DNA of 38,541 bases from an uncultured Lachnospiraceae bacterium (GCA_947630875.1 CANRJG010000020.1:1-38541), one strand, 5' to 3'. Positions 19,545 to 26,551 are shown, numbered from the stretch's first letter. Numbers and translations: made by a program. Notes: generated from the sequence alone by a model not told the origin.

Positions 19545-20858
19545 CTATAGTGTAAATTCTGCAAATGCTTCCGGTACGGACGCGTCGCCGGAGGCAGCAG
19601 AAAAGGGAAAATCCGATGCGTTCAGCAGTTCGGCAACGGAAAGGGACGGATTTTGCAGGAGGATATCCAGCAGTTCGATGAAATCCCGGATGATTTCCCT
19701 GGGGGTAATATTGCTGTCGGCGCCGACCCGGCCGAATTCAATTTTGATAAAGCAGATCAGATCTTCCTGCGAGATGGTTCGTTCGTAATCGAAAAGCACC
19801 GCGTGGATGTCAGCCAGCTTTTCAATCAGAATCAGCATTTCTTCATAGGTCAGCGGCACCAGACGAATCACCGGCGCCAGAACATCCTTGATATTTTCCC
19901 GGCCGAATCTCCCTTCACAGAGACGGGAACGAAGGGCTTCATAGCTGTAAACCCCCCGTCTCGTATCTTCAATGCACTGGGGCGTACCGCACATGATCAC
20001 ACCCAGATGCTTTGCGCGGCCCTGCAGGGTGTCATTGTAAATCGTAAGCAGTTTTTCGTAATTGTACTGCCTGGTAATGCTGTTGGGGATTTTGTAAATA
20101 TTTACCAGCTCGTCAATCAGAATCAGAAGCCCCTGATAACCGGCGCGCTTCAAAAACGCGGCAAAGAGCTTGATGTATTCGTACCAGTCGTCGTCCCCGA
20201 TCATGATATGGATCCCCAGTTCCGACCGGACTTCGGCTTTGGTGGCGTATTCTCCCCGAAACCATTTGACGACCCGGGCTTTGCCCTCTTCGTCGTCGCT
20301 GATAACGGCATGATAATAAAACTGAAGGAGCCGTGCGAAATCAAAACCGTGCACCATTTCATTAAGCGCCTGCATCACTTCGAATATTTTGTGTTCCACC
20401 AGACCGTTAAATGCGGGATCGGCAGGATCCAGTCCGTTTTCCATGGCAACGCTGCTCTGAATACCGCTGATCCAGCGGTCTAAAATCAGCGAAAGCGCCC
20501 CGCCTTCGGGCCTGGTTTTGGTAGAAAGGTTGCGGATCAGTTCCTTATAGGTGGCAAGACCCTGTCCTTTGGTGCCCTGCAGGCGCCGCTCCGGCGAAAG
20601 ATCCGCGTCCGCCACCACAAAATTGCGGTCCATACAGTAGTTGCGGATCGTCTGCAGGAGAAAGCTTTTTCCGCTGCCGTATTTTCCCATAATGAAACGG
20701 AAGGTAGCGCCGCCTTCTGCGATGATATCCACGTCATGCAGAAGCGCTTCGATCTCTGTGCTTCGCCCCACGGCGATGTACGGCAGTCCGATGCGCGGCA
20801 CCACGCCGCCTTTCAGAGAATTGATGAGCACAGAGGCAATTCGTTTGGGTATTTTCAT
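19545..20858 (-). CDS. BREX-type P-loop ATPase, Shango SngB-like
   Basis: This is a 437-residue ATPase with Walker A GKYGSGKS (58-65) and Walker B LLILIDEL (244-251), in the style of the BrxC/BrxD (DUF2791) ATP-binding proteins. The N-terminus has a helical PKRIASVLINSLKGGVVPRIGL segment, often seen in this group. No nuclease or membrane segment is visible. The start overlaps the stop of the TerB-domain gene by four bases (ATGA), with AAAGGA upstream, so translation is coupled. It ends 30 bases before the helicase start. It probably acts in a complex with the two neighbours. Confidence 0.88.
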   Translation of the reverse strand: MKIPKRIASVLINSLKGGVVPRIGLPYIAVGRSTEIEALLHDVDIIAEGGATFRFIMGKYGSGKSFLLQTIRNYCMDRNFVVADADLSPERRLQGTKGQGLATYKELIRNLSTKTRPEGGALSLILDRWISGIQSSVAMENGLDPADPAFNGLVEHKIFEVMQALNEMVHGFDFARLLQFYYHAVISDDEEGKARVVKWFRGEYATKAEVRSELGIHIMIGDDDWYEYIKLFAAFLKRAGYQGLLILIDELVNIYKIPNSITRQYNYEKLLTIYNDTLQGRAKHLGVIMCGTPQCIEDTRRGVYSYEALRSRLCEGRFGRENIKDVLAPVIRLVPLTYEEMLILIEKLADIHAVLFDYERTISQEDLICFIKIEFGRVGADSNITPREIIRDFIELLDILLQNPSLSVAELLNASDFPFSAASGDASVPEAFAEFTL

Positions 20859-22297
20859 AACAGCAGTCCTTTCAGATCGTCAATATAATCGTCGATCAGC
20901 ACCGGCGCGTCTGCTTCAAACAGCACCGGTGTATCCTGAAACAGATCAAACAGTTTTTCATTTATGGTATCTACCATAATGGAAAGCGGTATTGAAATTT
21001 CCCGCAGCATCGGCTGAAACGGTTTCTCTTCCAGCAGACAGCGCAGAAAGCGGCATTCGTTTTCATTTAAAACAGGCACGGCGTCCTCTGCCGCGGCTGC
21101 ATCGGCGACGGTATCTGCCGCAGACGGCGCAGTCGGCGCGGGAAGCGGATCCTCCTCTCCCATCTCCGCTTCCGTCATCAGCCGGTCCCGGGTCTGGGCG
21201 GCGGCGGAACGGATGTCCGAAAGCAGGGACAGGTCGATATCGATGCGGGGCGCGGCCAATCGCTTCTTTTCTGCAAGAAACGCTTCGATTTCCGACCGGA
21301 TCAGTTCTGTGGTTTTCGCAGGCAGCGCAGGCTGTTCTAGAAGATGCGAATAAAGGCAGGCCTGCCGCAGCATGGCATCGACGGATTTGAGAATCAGTCC
21401 CAGTTCCGTGTTTTTTTTGCGGATGGAAGGGTAGGTTTCAAAGGACCAGCGGCCGTTGCTGCAGTGATACTTTTGTGTGTCGCTGATCTTATATTCATAG
21501 GAAACGTAATGTTTATGGTCATAAAATATCGCAAAGCTGAACATTTTCCGGGGAAAAACCATCTGCGTGCCAAAGAGATGCTGAAAATACGAGCATTTTT
21601 TGTGCGTATCGTATTCCTCGCACAAACGCCGGTAAACATTGCAGCAGACGTCGGCCACATCCGAAGGATAAGCTTTGTAAAATCTGGAATTGCACAGATT
21701 ATAGGAAGAAAGCGTACACAAAGCGGAAAACAGCGTCTCCGTATCCACGGGAAAATCCCTGGCCAGCGTGTTGAGCGCTTCTTCTAAAGAAGAAAGGGTG
21801 TCATATTCCGGAATCAGGGATACCGGCAGATTGTTGTAGATAACGTAATCTTTCATCCAGGCGTTCAGAAAGCTTTCAGCCCGGGTGTCCAGACTGCGGT
21901 AGGCTTTCCGGAACCGCTGCAGCGCGGCGTATCCTTCTTCTGCAGAGCTGACACCGATTTGATTGAGCAGTTCATAGATATAGACGTAAACAAAAGAAAG
22001 AGAAGTTTTTCGGACGTCGCCCCGGCGCAGTTTCGTCCGCCATGAAAAATAACCCCGAAGCTGCTCGTCATTCATGGCCTGATAGGTGGGGTAATACCGG
22101 ACAAAGGTTCCGTGAAACGCATAATCGTCCTCATAATCGGCCATAAGCATGCCCTGTTCATAAAAAAGACGTTCGGCGGAATGCACGGAGGCGGCCAGCG
22201 CTTTCATTTTCCGGTATGGTTCCGGAAGCGCCGGTTTTTCCACGGCTGGAATATAGGAAGCCGGCCGCCGGATCGGTTCATCATAGTACAGCTTCAT
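20855..22297 (-). CDS. TerB-N/TerB-C domain protein, Shango SngA-like
   Basis: This 480-residue protein has a TerB-N-like region (about 40-250), recognised by MNDEQLRGYFSWRTKLRRGD and VYIYELLNQIG. A middle stretch follows (SYEYKISDTQKYHCSNGRWSF). A TerB-C-like end (about 340-478) has DTINEKLFDLFQDTPVLFE and VLIDDYIDDLKGLL. I do not see a clear metal-binding TerB core between them. TerB-N/C proteins accompany helicase and ATPase genes in stress and phage-defence loci. A ribosome-binding site AGGAGA precedes the ATG. A good promoter lies 71-99 bases upstream and a LexA-box-like palindrome beyond it, so this is the first gene of the trio. Confidence 0.87.
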   Translation of the reverse strand: MKLYYDEPIRRPASYIPAVEKPALPEPYRKMKALAASVHSAERLFYEQGMLMADYEDDYAFHGTFVRYYPTYQAMNDEQLRGYFSWRTKLRRGDVRKTSLSFVYVYIYELLNQIGVSSAEEGYAALQRFRKAYRSLDTRAESFLNAWMKDYVIYNNLPVSLIPEYDTLSSLEEALNTLARDFPVDTETLFSALCTLSSYNLCNSRFYKAYPSDVADVCCNVYRRLCEEYDTHKKCSYFQHLFGTQMVFPRKMFSFAIFYDHKHYVSYEYKISDTQKYHCSNGRWSFETYPSIRKKNTELGLILKSVDAMLRQACLYSHLLEQPALPAKTTELIRSEIEAFLAEKKRLAAPRIDIDLSLLSDIRSAAAQTRDRLMTEAEMGEEDPLPAPTAPSAADTVADAAAAEDAVPVLNENECRFLRCLLEEKPFQPMLREISIPLSIMVDTINEKLFDLFQDTPVLFEADAPVLIDDYIDDLKGLLL

Positions 22298-22367
22298 CGG
22301 AATCTCCTGTCAGCATACAATACCTGCGGCAGGCAGCGAAACGGCCGCCGCGAAAAACTATGTTCCC

Positions 22368-22396
22368 ATTATAGCAATGATGGATGTGAAATTCAA
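22368..22396 (-). promoter_or_regulatory. Promoter for the TerB/ATPase/helicase trio
   Basis: On the minus strand, TTGAAT (22396-22391) is followed by a 17-base spacer and TATAAT (22373-22368), about 70 bases before the TerB-domain gene. It separates transcription of the trio from the J-domain gene upstream. Confidence 0.75.
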
Positions 22397-22413
22397 TAGA
22401 AAGCCCAAATTTT

Positions 22414-22431
22414 TTCGAACATATGTGCGAA
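22414..22431. promoter_or_regulatory. Imperfect 18-bp palindrome resembling a Gram-positive LexA box
   Basis: The sequence TTCGAACATATGTGCGAA is palindromic at 16 of 18 positions. Its core CGAACATATGTGCG differs by one base from the symmetrical Bacillus-type SOS box CGAACATATGTTCG. It lies 17 bases upstream of the -35 element of the trio promoter and just after the stop codon of the J-domain gene. Confidence 0.5.
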
Positions 22432-22435
22432 CAGA

Positions 22436-23167
22436 TCAGCAGAACCGGCAGAAACTGCAGAGCAGTTGTCCGAAACAAAGTCCCATGCAGAGTCTGCGCA
22501 TGTCCATCACTTCCATATTGAAGCCCCGGCCGTTTTCCTGATAGGCGCCGGAAGACCGGGTCATCTGACTTAAAATCTGACGGTACAGCGGATTCTGCGG
22601 ATCCATGGACGCAGCCTGATTCATATACTGGGTGGCCTGAATCAGATTGCCGGTGCCGTAATTAGAAATGCCCATCAGATAGTACCACCGGGCACCGCGG
22701 CTGGCCTCCGGAATATTGATCAGAATATTGATGGCCGAACGATAGTCGCTGCTGCGGATGGACATGACCGCGCTTTTTACGGCGGGACTGTCCCCGGAAA
22801 GGATTTCCGGCATGGGAATACTGCCGGCAAACCCGAAACCAAACAGATCGTCAAAAGAAAAGCCGCCGTAAGGACCGCCGGAACCGCTGCCGCCATAGCC
22901 ATACCCGCCGTTTCCATACCCGCTGCCGCCGGAAGTGCTGCTTCCGCCGGTATTGTAGCCGCCGAAGGATTGGGCGCGGCGGTATTTTTCGGGATTCATC
23001 AGCATGTCGTAGGCTTCATTGATTTCATTCATTTTATCTCCGGCATCCGGGTCGTCCGGATGCAGATCCGGATGGTACAGTTTTGCCTTTTGCCGGTATG
23101 CTTTTTTAATCTCCTCTTTGCTTGCGTTTCTGGAAACGCCGAGGACTCTGTAAGGATCATCGATCAT
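22436..23167 (-). CDS. J-domain protein with TPR-like C-terminus
   Basis: This is a 243-residue DnaJ-type co-chaperone. The start at 23167 has GAAAGGGA upstream and begins directly with the J domain (DPYRVLGVSRNASKEEIKKA, then the HPD motif in YHPDLHPDD). A Gly/Ser/Tyr-rich linker (about 75-115) leads to DDLFGFGF. The C-terminal part has a TPR-like helical repeat (INILINIPEASRGARWYYL ... ATQYMNQAASMDPQNPLYR). The last residues are cysteine-rich (five Cys in the final 16), which could bind metal. It overlaps the DUF5685 gene by 11 bases. J-domain proteins stimulate Hsp70 (DnaK); the client is unknown. Confidence 0.85.
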   Translation of the reverse strand: MIDDPYRVLGVSRNASKEEIKKAYRQKAKLYHPDLHPDDPDAGDKMNEINEAYDMLMNPEKYRRAQSFGGYNTGGSSTSGGSGYGNGGYGYGGSGSGGPYGGFSFDDLFGFGFAGSIPMPEILSGDSPAVKSAVMSIRSSDYRSAINILINIPEASRGARWYYLMGISNYGTGNLIQATQYMNQAASMDPQNPLYRQILSQMTRSSGAYQENGRGFNMEVMDMRRLCMGLCFGQLLCSFCRFC

Positions 23168-23972
23168 TTTTTTCCCTTTCCCGGTTATAACGGAGCCATA
23201 TACCGGAATAAAAGATATTTCGCAGAAGATGGACGTCGGAAACCAGCGGAAGCCGTTCAAAGGCTTCGGAGGCACTGCCCAGCAGCTGCATCAGCAGCGG
23301 TTTCATGGCTGCAGGGTCTGCGGACAGCGCGTTTAAGGGATTGTAGACGCCCTTCTTTTGGTCTTTTGTATAATCCGCCGCCGCGTCTGCCAGATAGATA
23401 AACTGTCCCAGACCAAAGCCCAGCTGGTACAGGTCCGGCGCCCAGCGGTCTTTCCGGACGATAAACAGCGCCGCCATCAGCCGACCGAAAGCTGCCGCCG
23501 CCGCATCGGCGTCAGGAATATTTTCCTTTTCAATGGCCGACAGCACAGCCAGTTCCGTTTCGATGGCCTGTATGGCCCGGGGCTGCCGCAGCCGGATCTT
23601 TTTGCAGGTCTTTTCCAGCGCTTTCGCATAGAGCCGGCGATCCGCCCGGTGTTCGTCTTTCCAGTCGTCCATACATTTGTGATAGACCAGCGCAATATTG
23701 ATATCTGCGGCATATTCCGTAAAACAGTTTGTGTCTGCGGCGTGTTTTTTCAGCGGGTGCACGAGGCAGCGAAGGTCTGTATGGGTTTCCGGCGGTTCAT
23801 ATAAAGAGGAAAGTAAAAGAATCAGAAAGGTCAGATCGTAGGTGAGACTCATTCTGGCCAACCTGCCGCCGCGCTCCTGCAGCATGCGGCAGAGACCGCA
23901 GTAAACGGCGCGGTAGCGCAGACGTTCCTCCTCTGTCAGATCCTTGATATTTGCCTGTATATATCCGAACAT
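23157..23972 (-). CDS. DUF5685 family protein
   Basis: This is a 271-residue, mainly helical protein beginning MFGYIQANIKDLTEEERLRY and containing VYCGLCRML. I recognise it as DUF5685, a family often seen next to J-domain proteins in Clostridia; no biochemical function is established to my knowledge. Conserved-looking features are the CGLC cysteine pair near residue 30, a second Cys region (LRCLVHPL), and DWKDEHRADRR, whose Asp/His content could bind metal. It overlaps the J-domain gene by 11 bases and follows a small repeated element that supplies its ribosome-binding site (AAGGAAGG). Confidence 0.8.
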   Translation of the reverse strand: MFGYIQANIKDLTEEERLRYRAVYCGLCRMLQERGGRLARMSLTYDLTFLILLLSSLYEPPETHTDLRCLVHPLKKHAADTNCFTEYAADINIALVYHKCMDDWKDEHRADRRLYAKALEKTCKKIRLRQPRAIQAIETELAVLSAIEKENIPDADAAAAAFGRLMAALFIVRKDRWAPDLYQLGFGLGQFIYLADAAADYTKDQKKGVYNPLNALSADPAAMKPLLMQLLGSASEAFERLPLVSDVHLLRNIFYSGIWLRYNREREKNDR

Positions 23973-23973
23973 C

Positions 23974-24085
23974 GCGTAAGCCTTCCTTCATTAAGGTAGC
24001 GGCACGCGCGCTTGGGGAGCGCACCTGCCAAGTCGTCGGAAGGCATGAAAAGTTATGCTTCGCATAAGCCTTCCTCCTCATTAAG
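23974..24085 (-). repeat. Direct duplication around a short insert between two operon genes
   Basis: A 22-base segment at 23974-23995 recurs as a 24-base segment at 24062-24085 with an added dinucleotide and one substitution. Each contains a ribosome-binding site on the minus strand (GAAGGAAGG or GAGGAGGAAGG). Between them lie a TTATGC-GAA-GCATAA hairpin flanked by GGAAGGC/GCCTTCC, and a GCGCT/AGCGC hairpin. The structure looks like a small insertion with a duplicated target, or a tandem duplication. No copy was seen elsewhere in the window. Confidence 0.6.
23991..24065 (-). CDS. Possible 24-codon open reading frame (uncertain)
   Basis: An ATG at 24065 has AGGAGG seven bases upstream, an ideal spacing, and opens a frame of 24 codons ending in TAA at 23993-23991. 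It fills the gap between the zinc-ribbon gene and the DUF5685 gene. The predicted peptide is basic and contains Arg, Pro and one Cys; it resembles nothing I know. It may be a leader-like coupler or an accident of the duplicated ribosome-binding site. Confidence 0.3.
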   Translation of the reverse strand: MRSITFHAFRRLGRCAPQARVPLP

Positions 24086-24497
24086 TGTTGCGGATGGTTT
24101 TATTGCCGCATTTGGGGCAGCTGACTTCAATCCTGCCCTTTCCTTTTGGTACGCGGATCATGGTTTTGCAGCTGCTGCATTTGAAATAGGTATGGGTTTT
24201 GCGCTCTGTCCACATACGCCTGCGCAGGGAGAAAAATTTTTTGCATCTGTATTTTGCATTTCGGTAGCGCTCCAGTTCCTGATTTCGTTTCGCCAGGTTT
24301 TTGGAATAAATGCGGAAACAGGAATAAAACAGCAGCAGAATCGCTATCAGATAAAGAAACCTTAAAATGCGAATACGGGAAAGCAGCATCAGCGCAAGAG
24401 AAGCCAGCACCAGAAACAGGGAAAATTCATCGTTTCCGTGTCTGCCATACATGAATTTTTGAAATCGGTAAGCCAGTCTTTGCAGAAAATTTCTCAT
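24081..24497 (-). CDS. Membrane-anchored zinc-ribbon protein
   Basis: This 138-residue protein has a basic N-terminus, two adjacent hydrophobic segments at about residues 26-42 and 44-62, a basic cytoplasmic stretch, and a C-terminal zinc ribbon with CSSC and CPKCG near residues 108-131. The ribosome-binding site GGAGGAAA precedes the ATG at 24497. No specific family name comes to mind. The layout suggests a small membrane protein with a cytoplasmic metal-binding or nucleic-acid-binding tail. It is first in the run that continues with the DUF5685 and J-domain genes. Confidence 0.75.
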   Translation of the reverse strand: MRNFLQRLAYRFQKFMYGRHGNDEFSLFLVLASLALMLLSRIRILRFLYLIAILLLFYSCFRIYSKNLAKRNQELERYRNAKYRCKKFFSLRRRMWTERKTHTYFKCSSCKTMIRVPKGKGRIEVSCPKCGNKTIRNT

Positions 24498-24549
24498 AAA
24501 GTTTCCTCCGAATCAGGTATACAGTATAAAATGATTCGTGCGTCAAAAG

Positions 24550-24716
24550 TGATTACGGATTGTTACGCTGCTTCGCAGCTCTCACAATCCTGCCCAACAT
24601 TCGGAATCCATGGGGCCCTAAGCCCCACTTCTTCCTCATGTTGGGGCGCGTCATAAAGCTTCTCACCCATCGGTATGCTTGCATACCGTGGATTCGAGCT
24701 TTTGACGCTGTAATCA
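24550..24716. repeat. Dispersed intergenic repeat, copy 2 (167 bp, possible MITE/REP-like)
   Basis: The element is bounded by TGATTAC on the left and GTAATCA on the right, a perfect 7-base terminal inverted repeat. Inside are GGATTGT/ACAATCC enclosing GCTGC-TTC-GCAGC, then AGCCCCA/TGGGGC, then CGGTATGCTTGCATACCG. GCGTCAAAAG just outside the left end (24540-24549) is inverted as CTTTTGACGC inside the right end (24699-24708). The right 95 bases match positions 3-97. It has no open frame that I can support. Multiple nested hairpins and short terminal repeats suggest a non-autonomous mobile element or a REP-like repeat. Confidence 0.8.
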
Positions 24717-24723
24717 AAAACTG

Positions 24724-24754
24724 TTAAAAATACCTGCCTGTTTCATCAGGCAGG
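24724..24754 (-). terminator. Terminator of the alpha/beta hydrolase gene
   Basis: On the minus strand, CCTGCCTG pairs with CAGGCAGG around ATGAAA and is followed by TATTTTTAA. It lies 19 bases after the hydrolase stop codon, so the dispersed repeat beyond it is outside the main transcript. Confidence 0.8.
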
Positions 24755-24772
24755 CATGAAAACATGCAAATG

Positions 24773-25702
24773 TCAATCGACGGAAAGCGCGTCAGACAGA
24801 CAATCCGTTGTCTGCAGCTGCGGCAAATGCCCCGCATTGGGCAGCATGGAGACAGTAATCTGCGGATTCAGACGGCGATAGGCGGCTGCTTTTGCCTGAC
24901 TGTCCGCCTCTTTTTCTCCGAAAAGAACGGTGAGGGGAACGGAAAGGGCCGGCAGTATCTGCTTCACCGGCAAAATACCGTAGCCGAACAGCTCCGCCGC
25001 AAACATGCATCTGGCGTAACGAAGGGATTTGTGGGCGCTTTCGTGGTAAATTACCGTCAGATTTTGGATATCTTCGGTTGACAGGCCGTAGGTTTCCAGA
25101 AAACGATTTTCAATGGCTGTCAGACTGACGCAGTGATTATAATACAGTGTGCCGAAGACCGGAATGGAAAGCAGCAGCCGGAGCAGTTTGCCGTAAACTG
25201 TCAGCGCATGGGTCTGTCCTTTGGGCGCTGCAGGATTAACGCAGATGATTTTGCAAATCCGTTTCGGCGCAAGCTGCGTGGCAAGCAGGGCGAAGGAACT
25301 GCTGTCTCCGCTGGTAATAACAACGGCGGGTTCATCCACGACTTCTTCCAGAAACTGCGTCAGGAACTTTACATAGAAGTAACCGGAATACAAAGCATCG
25401 GGCTTGCTGCTTCTGCCGCAGCCAGGAAGATCCGGAATATATACGGTATGCGTTTTGCCGAGCTGCTTTACCACCCTGTTCCATTCGTAGCCGCTGGAAG
25501 CGGCGGTAAGATCATGCAGCAGAACCACCGGCGTGCCGCTGCCCTGCTTTTCATACCAGACTTTTCCATAATTCCACAGAAAGAAATGCCCGCGCGCTTC
25601 TTTAAGACAGGACGTATCAGCCAGAAAAGCAATTGTTTTATTATAAAGGGCGGTCAGGCAAACCGAAGAAAAAAATATTTTAAAGAATTTTTTAAAATGC
25701 AT
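24773..25702 (-). CDS. Alpha/beta hydrolase-fold protein
   Basis: This 309-residue protein has the alpha/beta hydrolase oxyanion-side motif VVLLHDLTAASSGYEW, then YIPDLPGCGRSSKP, and a C-terminal catalytic histidine in LPNAGHLPQLQ. The nucleophile elbow reads ITSGDSSSFALL, so the usual GxSxG has Ser in place of the last Gly. The N-terminus (about 1-28) is basic then hydrophobic (KKFFKIFFSSVCLTALYN) and may attach it to the membrane. A GGAG ribosome-binding site and its own terminator suggest a monocistronic unit. The substrate is unknown. Confidence 0.82.
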   Translation of the reverse strand: MHFKKFFKIFFSSVCLTALYNKTIAFLADTSCLKEARGHFFLWNYGKVWYEKQGSGTPVVLLHDLTAASSGYEWNRVVKQLGKTHTVYIPDLPGCGRSSKPDALYSGYFYVKFLTQFLEEVVDEPAVVITSGDSSSFALLATQLAPKRICKIICVNPAAPKGQTHALTVYGKLLRLLLSIPVFGTLYYNHCVSLTAIENRFLETYGLSTEDIQNLTVIYHESAHKSLRYARCMFAAELFGYGILPVKQILPALSVPLTVLFGEKEADSQAKAAAYRRLNPQITVSMLPNAGHLPQLQTTDCLSDALSVD

Positions 25703-25912
25703 TTAAAAAGTCTCCAAACCGTTGTATGATAAGAACAGGGGTTTCCGCGCTGTTTGCCTTTCGGCAGAGCGCTGGAAAAATCTGTGCTTTCACTAAATAA
25801 GTATAAACAGTTTTGGGCGAAGTATCAAGACAAAACTGATATCTGTTTTAAAAAGACGGGCGAATATGTACCGGTATCCGTCCGGCGGAAATCATGCAGG
25901 GGAAATGACACC

Positions 25913-26458
25913 ATGGTCAGAGAAAATAATGCGCTTGCAAAATATCTGGAGAGTGAAATCGAACGCTTAAAAAAAGAGATCGAAAACAAAAAAGAAGTAC
26001 ATTATGTAAACCAAAAAATTATCGAAGAGTGTCAGGAACGAGTCAGATCCTATCGCGATAAGGAAGACAGTATTTTTGGACTCCTCTCTCCTATTGCGGT
26101 GGAGTCATCCTACCAAGAACAGATTGATGCCGAAAATCAGATGATTGCACAGACCAATGAAGAAAATATGACACTGATTGCGGGAATTGCGGAGTGCAAT
26201 GACAAAATCAATGAGATTCAGAAGCAGCTGAAAGCCCAGACGGAGGAGGAATTGGAGCCTCTTTCGTCCAATGAAAACGAAAGCGCTGCTGTTTCGGCGG
26301 AGGATGAAGCCTTCCAGCAGGAATGGACACAGTTTATTCAGGATATATTGGAGGAACTGAAGCAGGCGGAGGAAGAGTTCTATACAGATCCGGCAGCCTG
26401 CAAGCGGCGGATTTCCGGATTGCGAACCTATATTATCGATAAATGTTACGGCCGCTGA
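25913..26458 (+). CDS. Coiled-coil protein of unknown family, next to parS
   Basis: I do not recognise the family. The ATG at 25913 follows AGGGGAAA and gives 181 residues; an in-frame upstream ATG at 25754 adds a stretch with no ribosome-binding site. The protein is rich in Glu, Lys and Gln. Two heptad-like helical regions stand out, about 8-60 (KYLESEIERLKKEIENKKE) and 80-120. An acidic linker follows, and then a C-terminal helical part with EWTQFIQDILEELKQAEEE. No membrane segment or signal peptide is seen. Its stop is immediately followed by a parS site and then parA, the place where Bacillus carries noc, but it shows no ParB-type HTH. Confidence 0.75.
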   Translation: MVRENNALAKYLESEIERLKKEIENKKEVHYVNQKIIEECQERVRSYRDKEDSIFGLLSPIAVESSYQEQIDAENQMIAQTNEENMTLIAGIAECNDKINEIQKQLKAQTEEELEPLSSNENESAAVSAEDEAFQQEWTQFIQDILEELKQAEEEFYTDPAACKRRISGLRTYIIDKCYGR

Positions 26459-26474
26459 TGTTTCACGTGAAACA
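26459..26474. promoter_or_regulatory. parS: parS site 1
   Basis: A perfect 16-base palindrome TGTTTCACGTGAAACA, the standard ParB-binding parS sequence. It begins at the base after the stop codon of the coiled-coil gene. Confidence 0.95.
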
Positions 26475-26535
26475 TGCGGCGCCGACAGGACGGTGAAATT
26501 GAGACGGCGTTACGCGCACACAGAAAAATCAGGAA

Positions 26536-26551
26536 TGTTTCACGTGAAACA
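26536..26551. promoter_or_regulatory. parS: parS site 2
   Basis: A second perfect TGTTTCACGTGAAACA palindrome, 77 bases after the first, about 100 bases upstream of parA. ParB bound here would lie next to the parA promoter. Confidence 0.95.

Noticed and set aside
22860-22980. A repetitive GC-rich stretch that looked like a repeat array or CRISPR.
   Set aside because: It encodes the Gly/Ser-rich linker of the J-domain protein; there are no regular spacers or conserved repeats.
25754-25912. An N-terminal extension of the coiled-coil protein starting at 25754.
   Set aside because: It has no ribosome-binding site, and the ATG at 25913 has a good one and begins the helical region.
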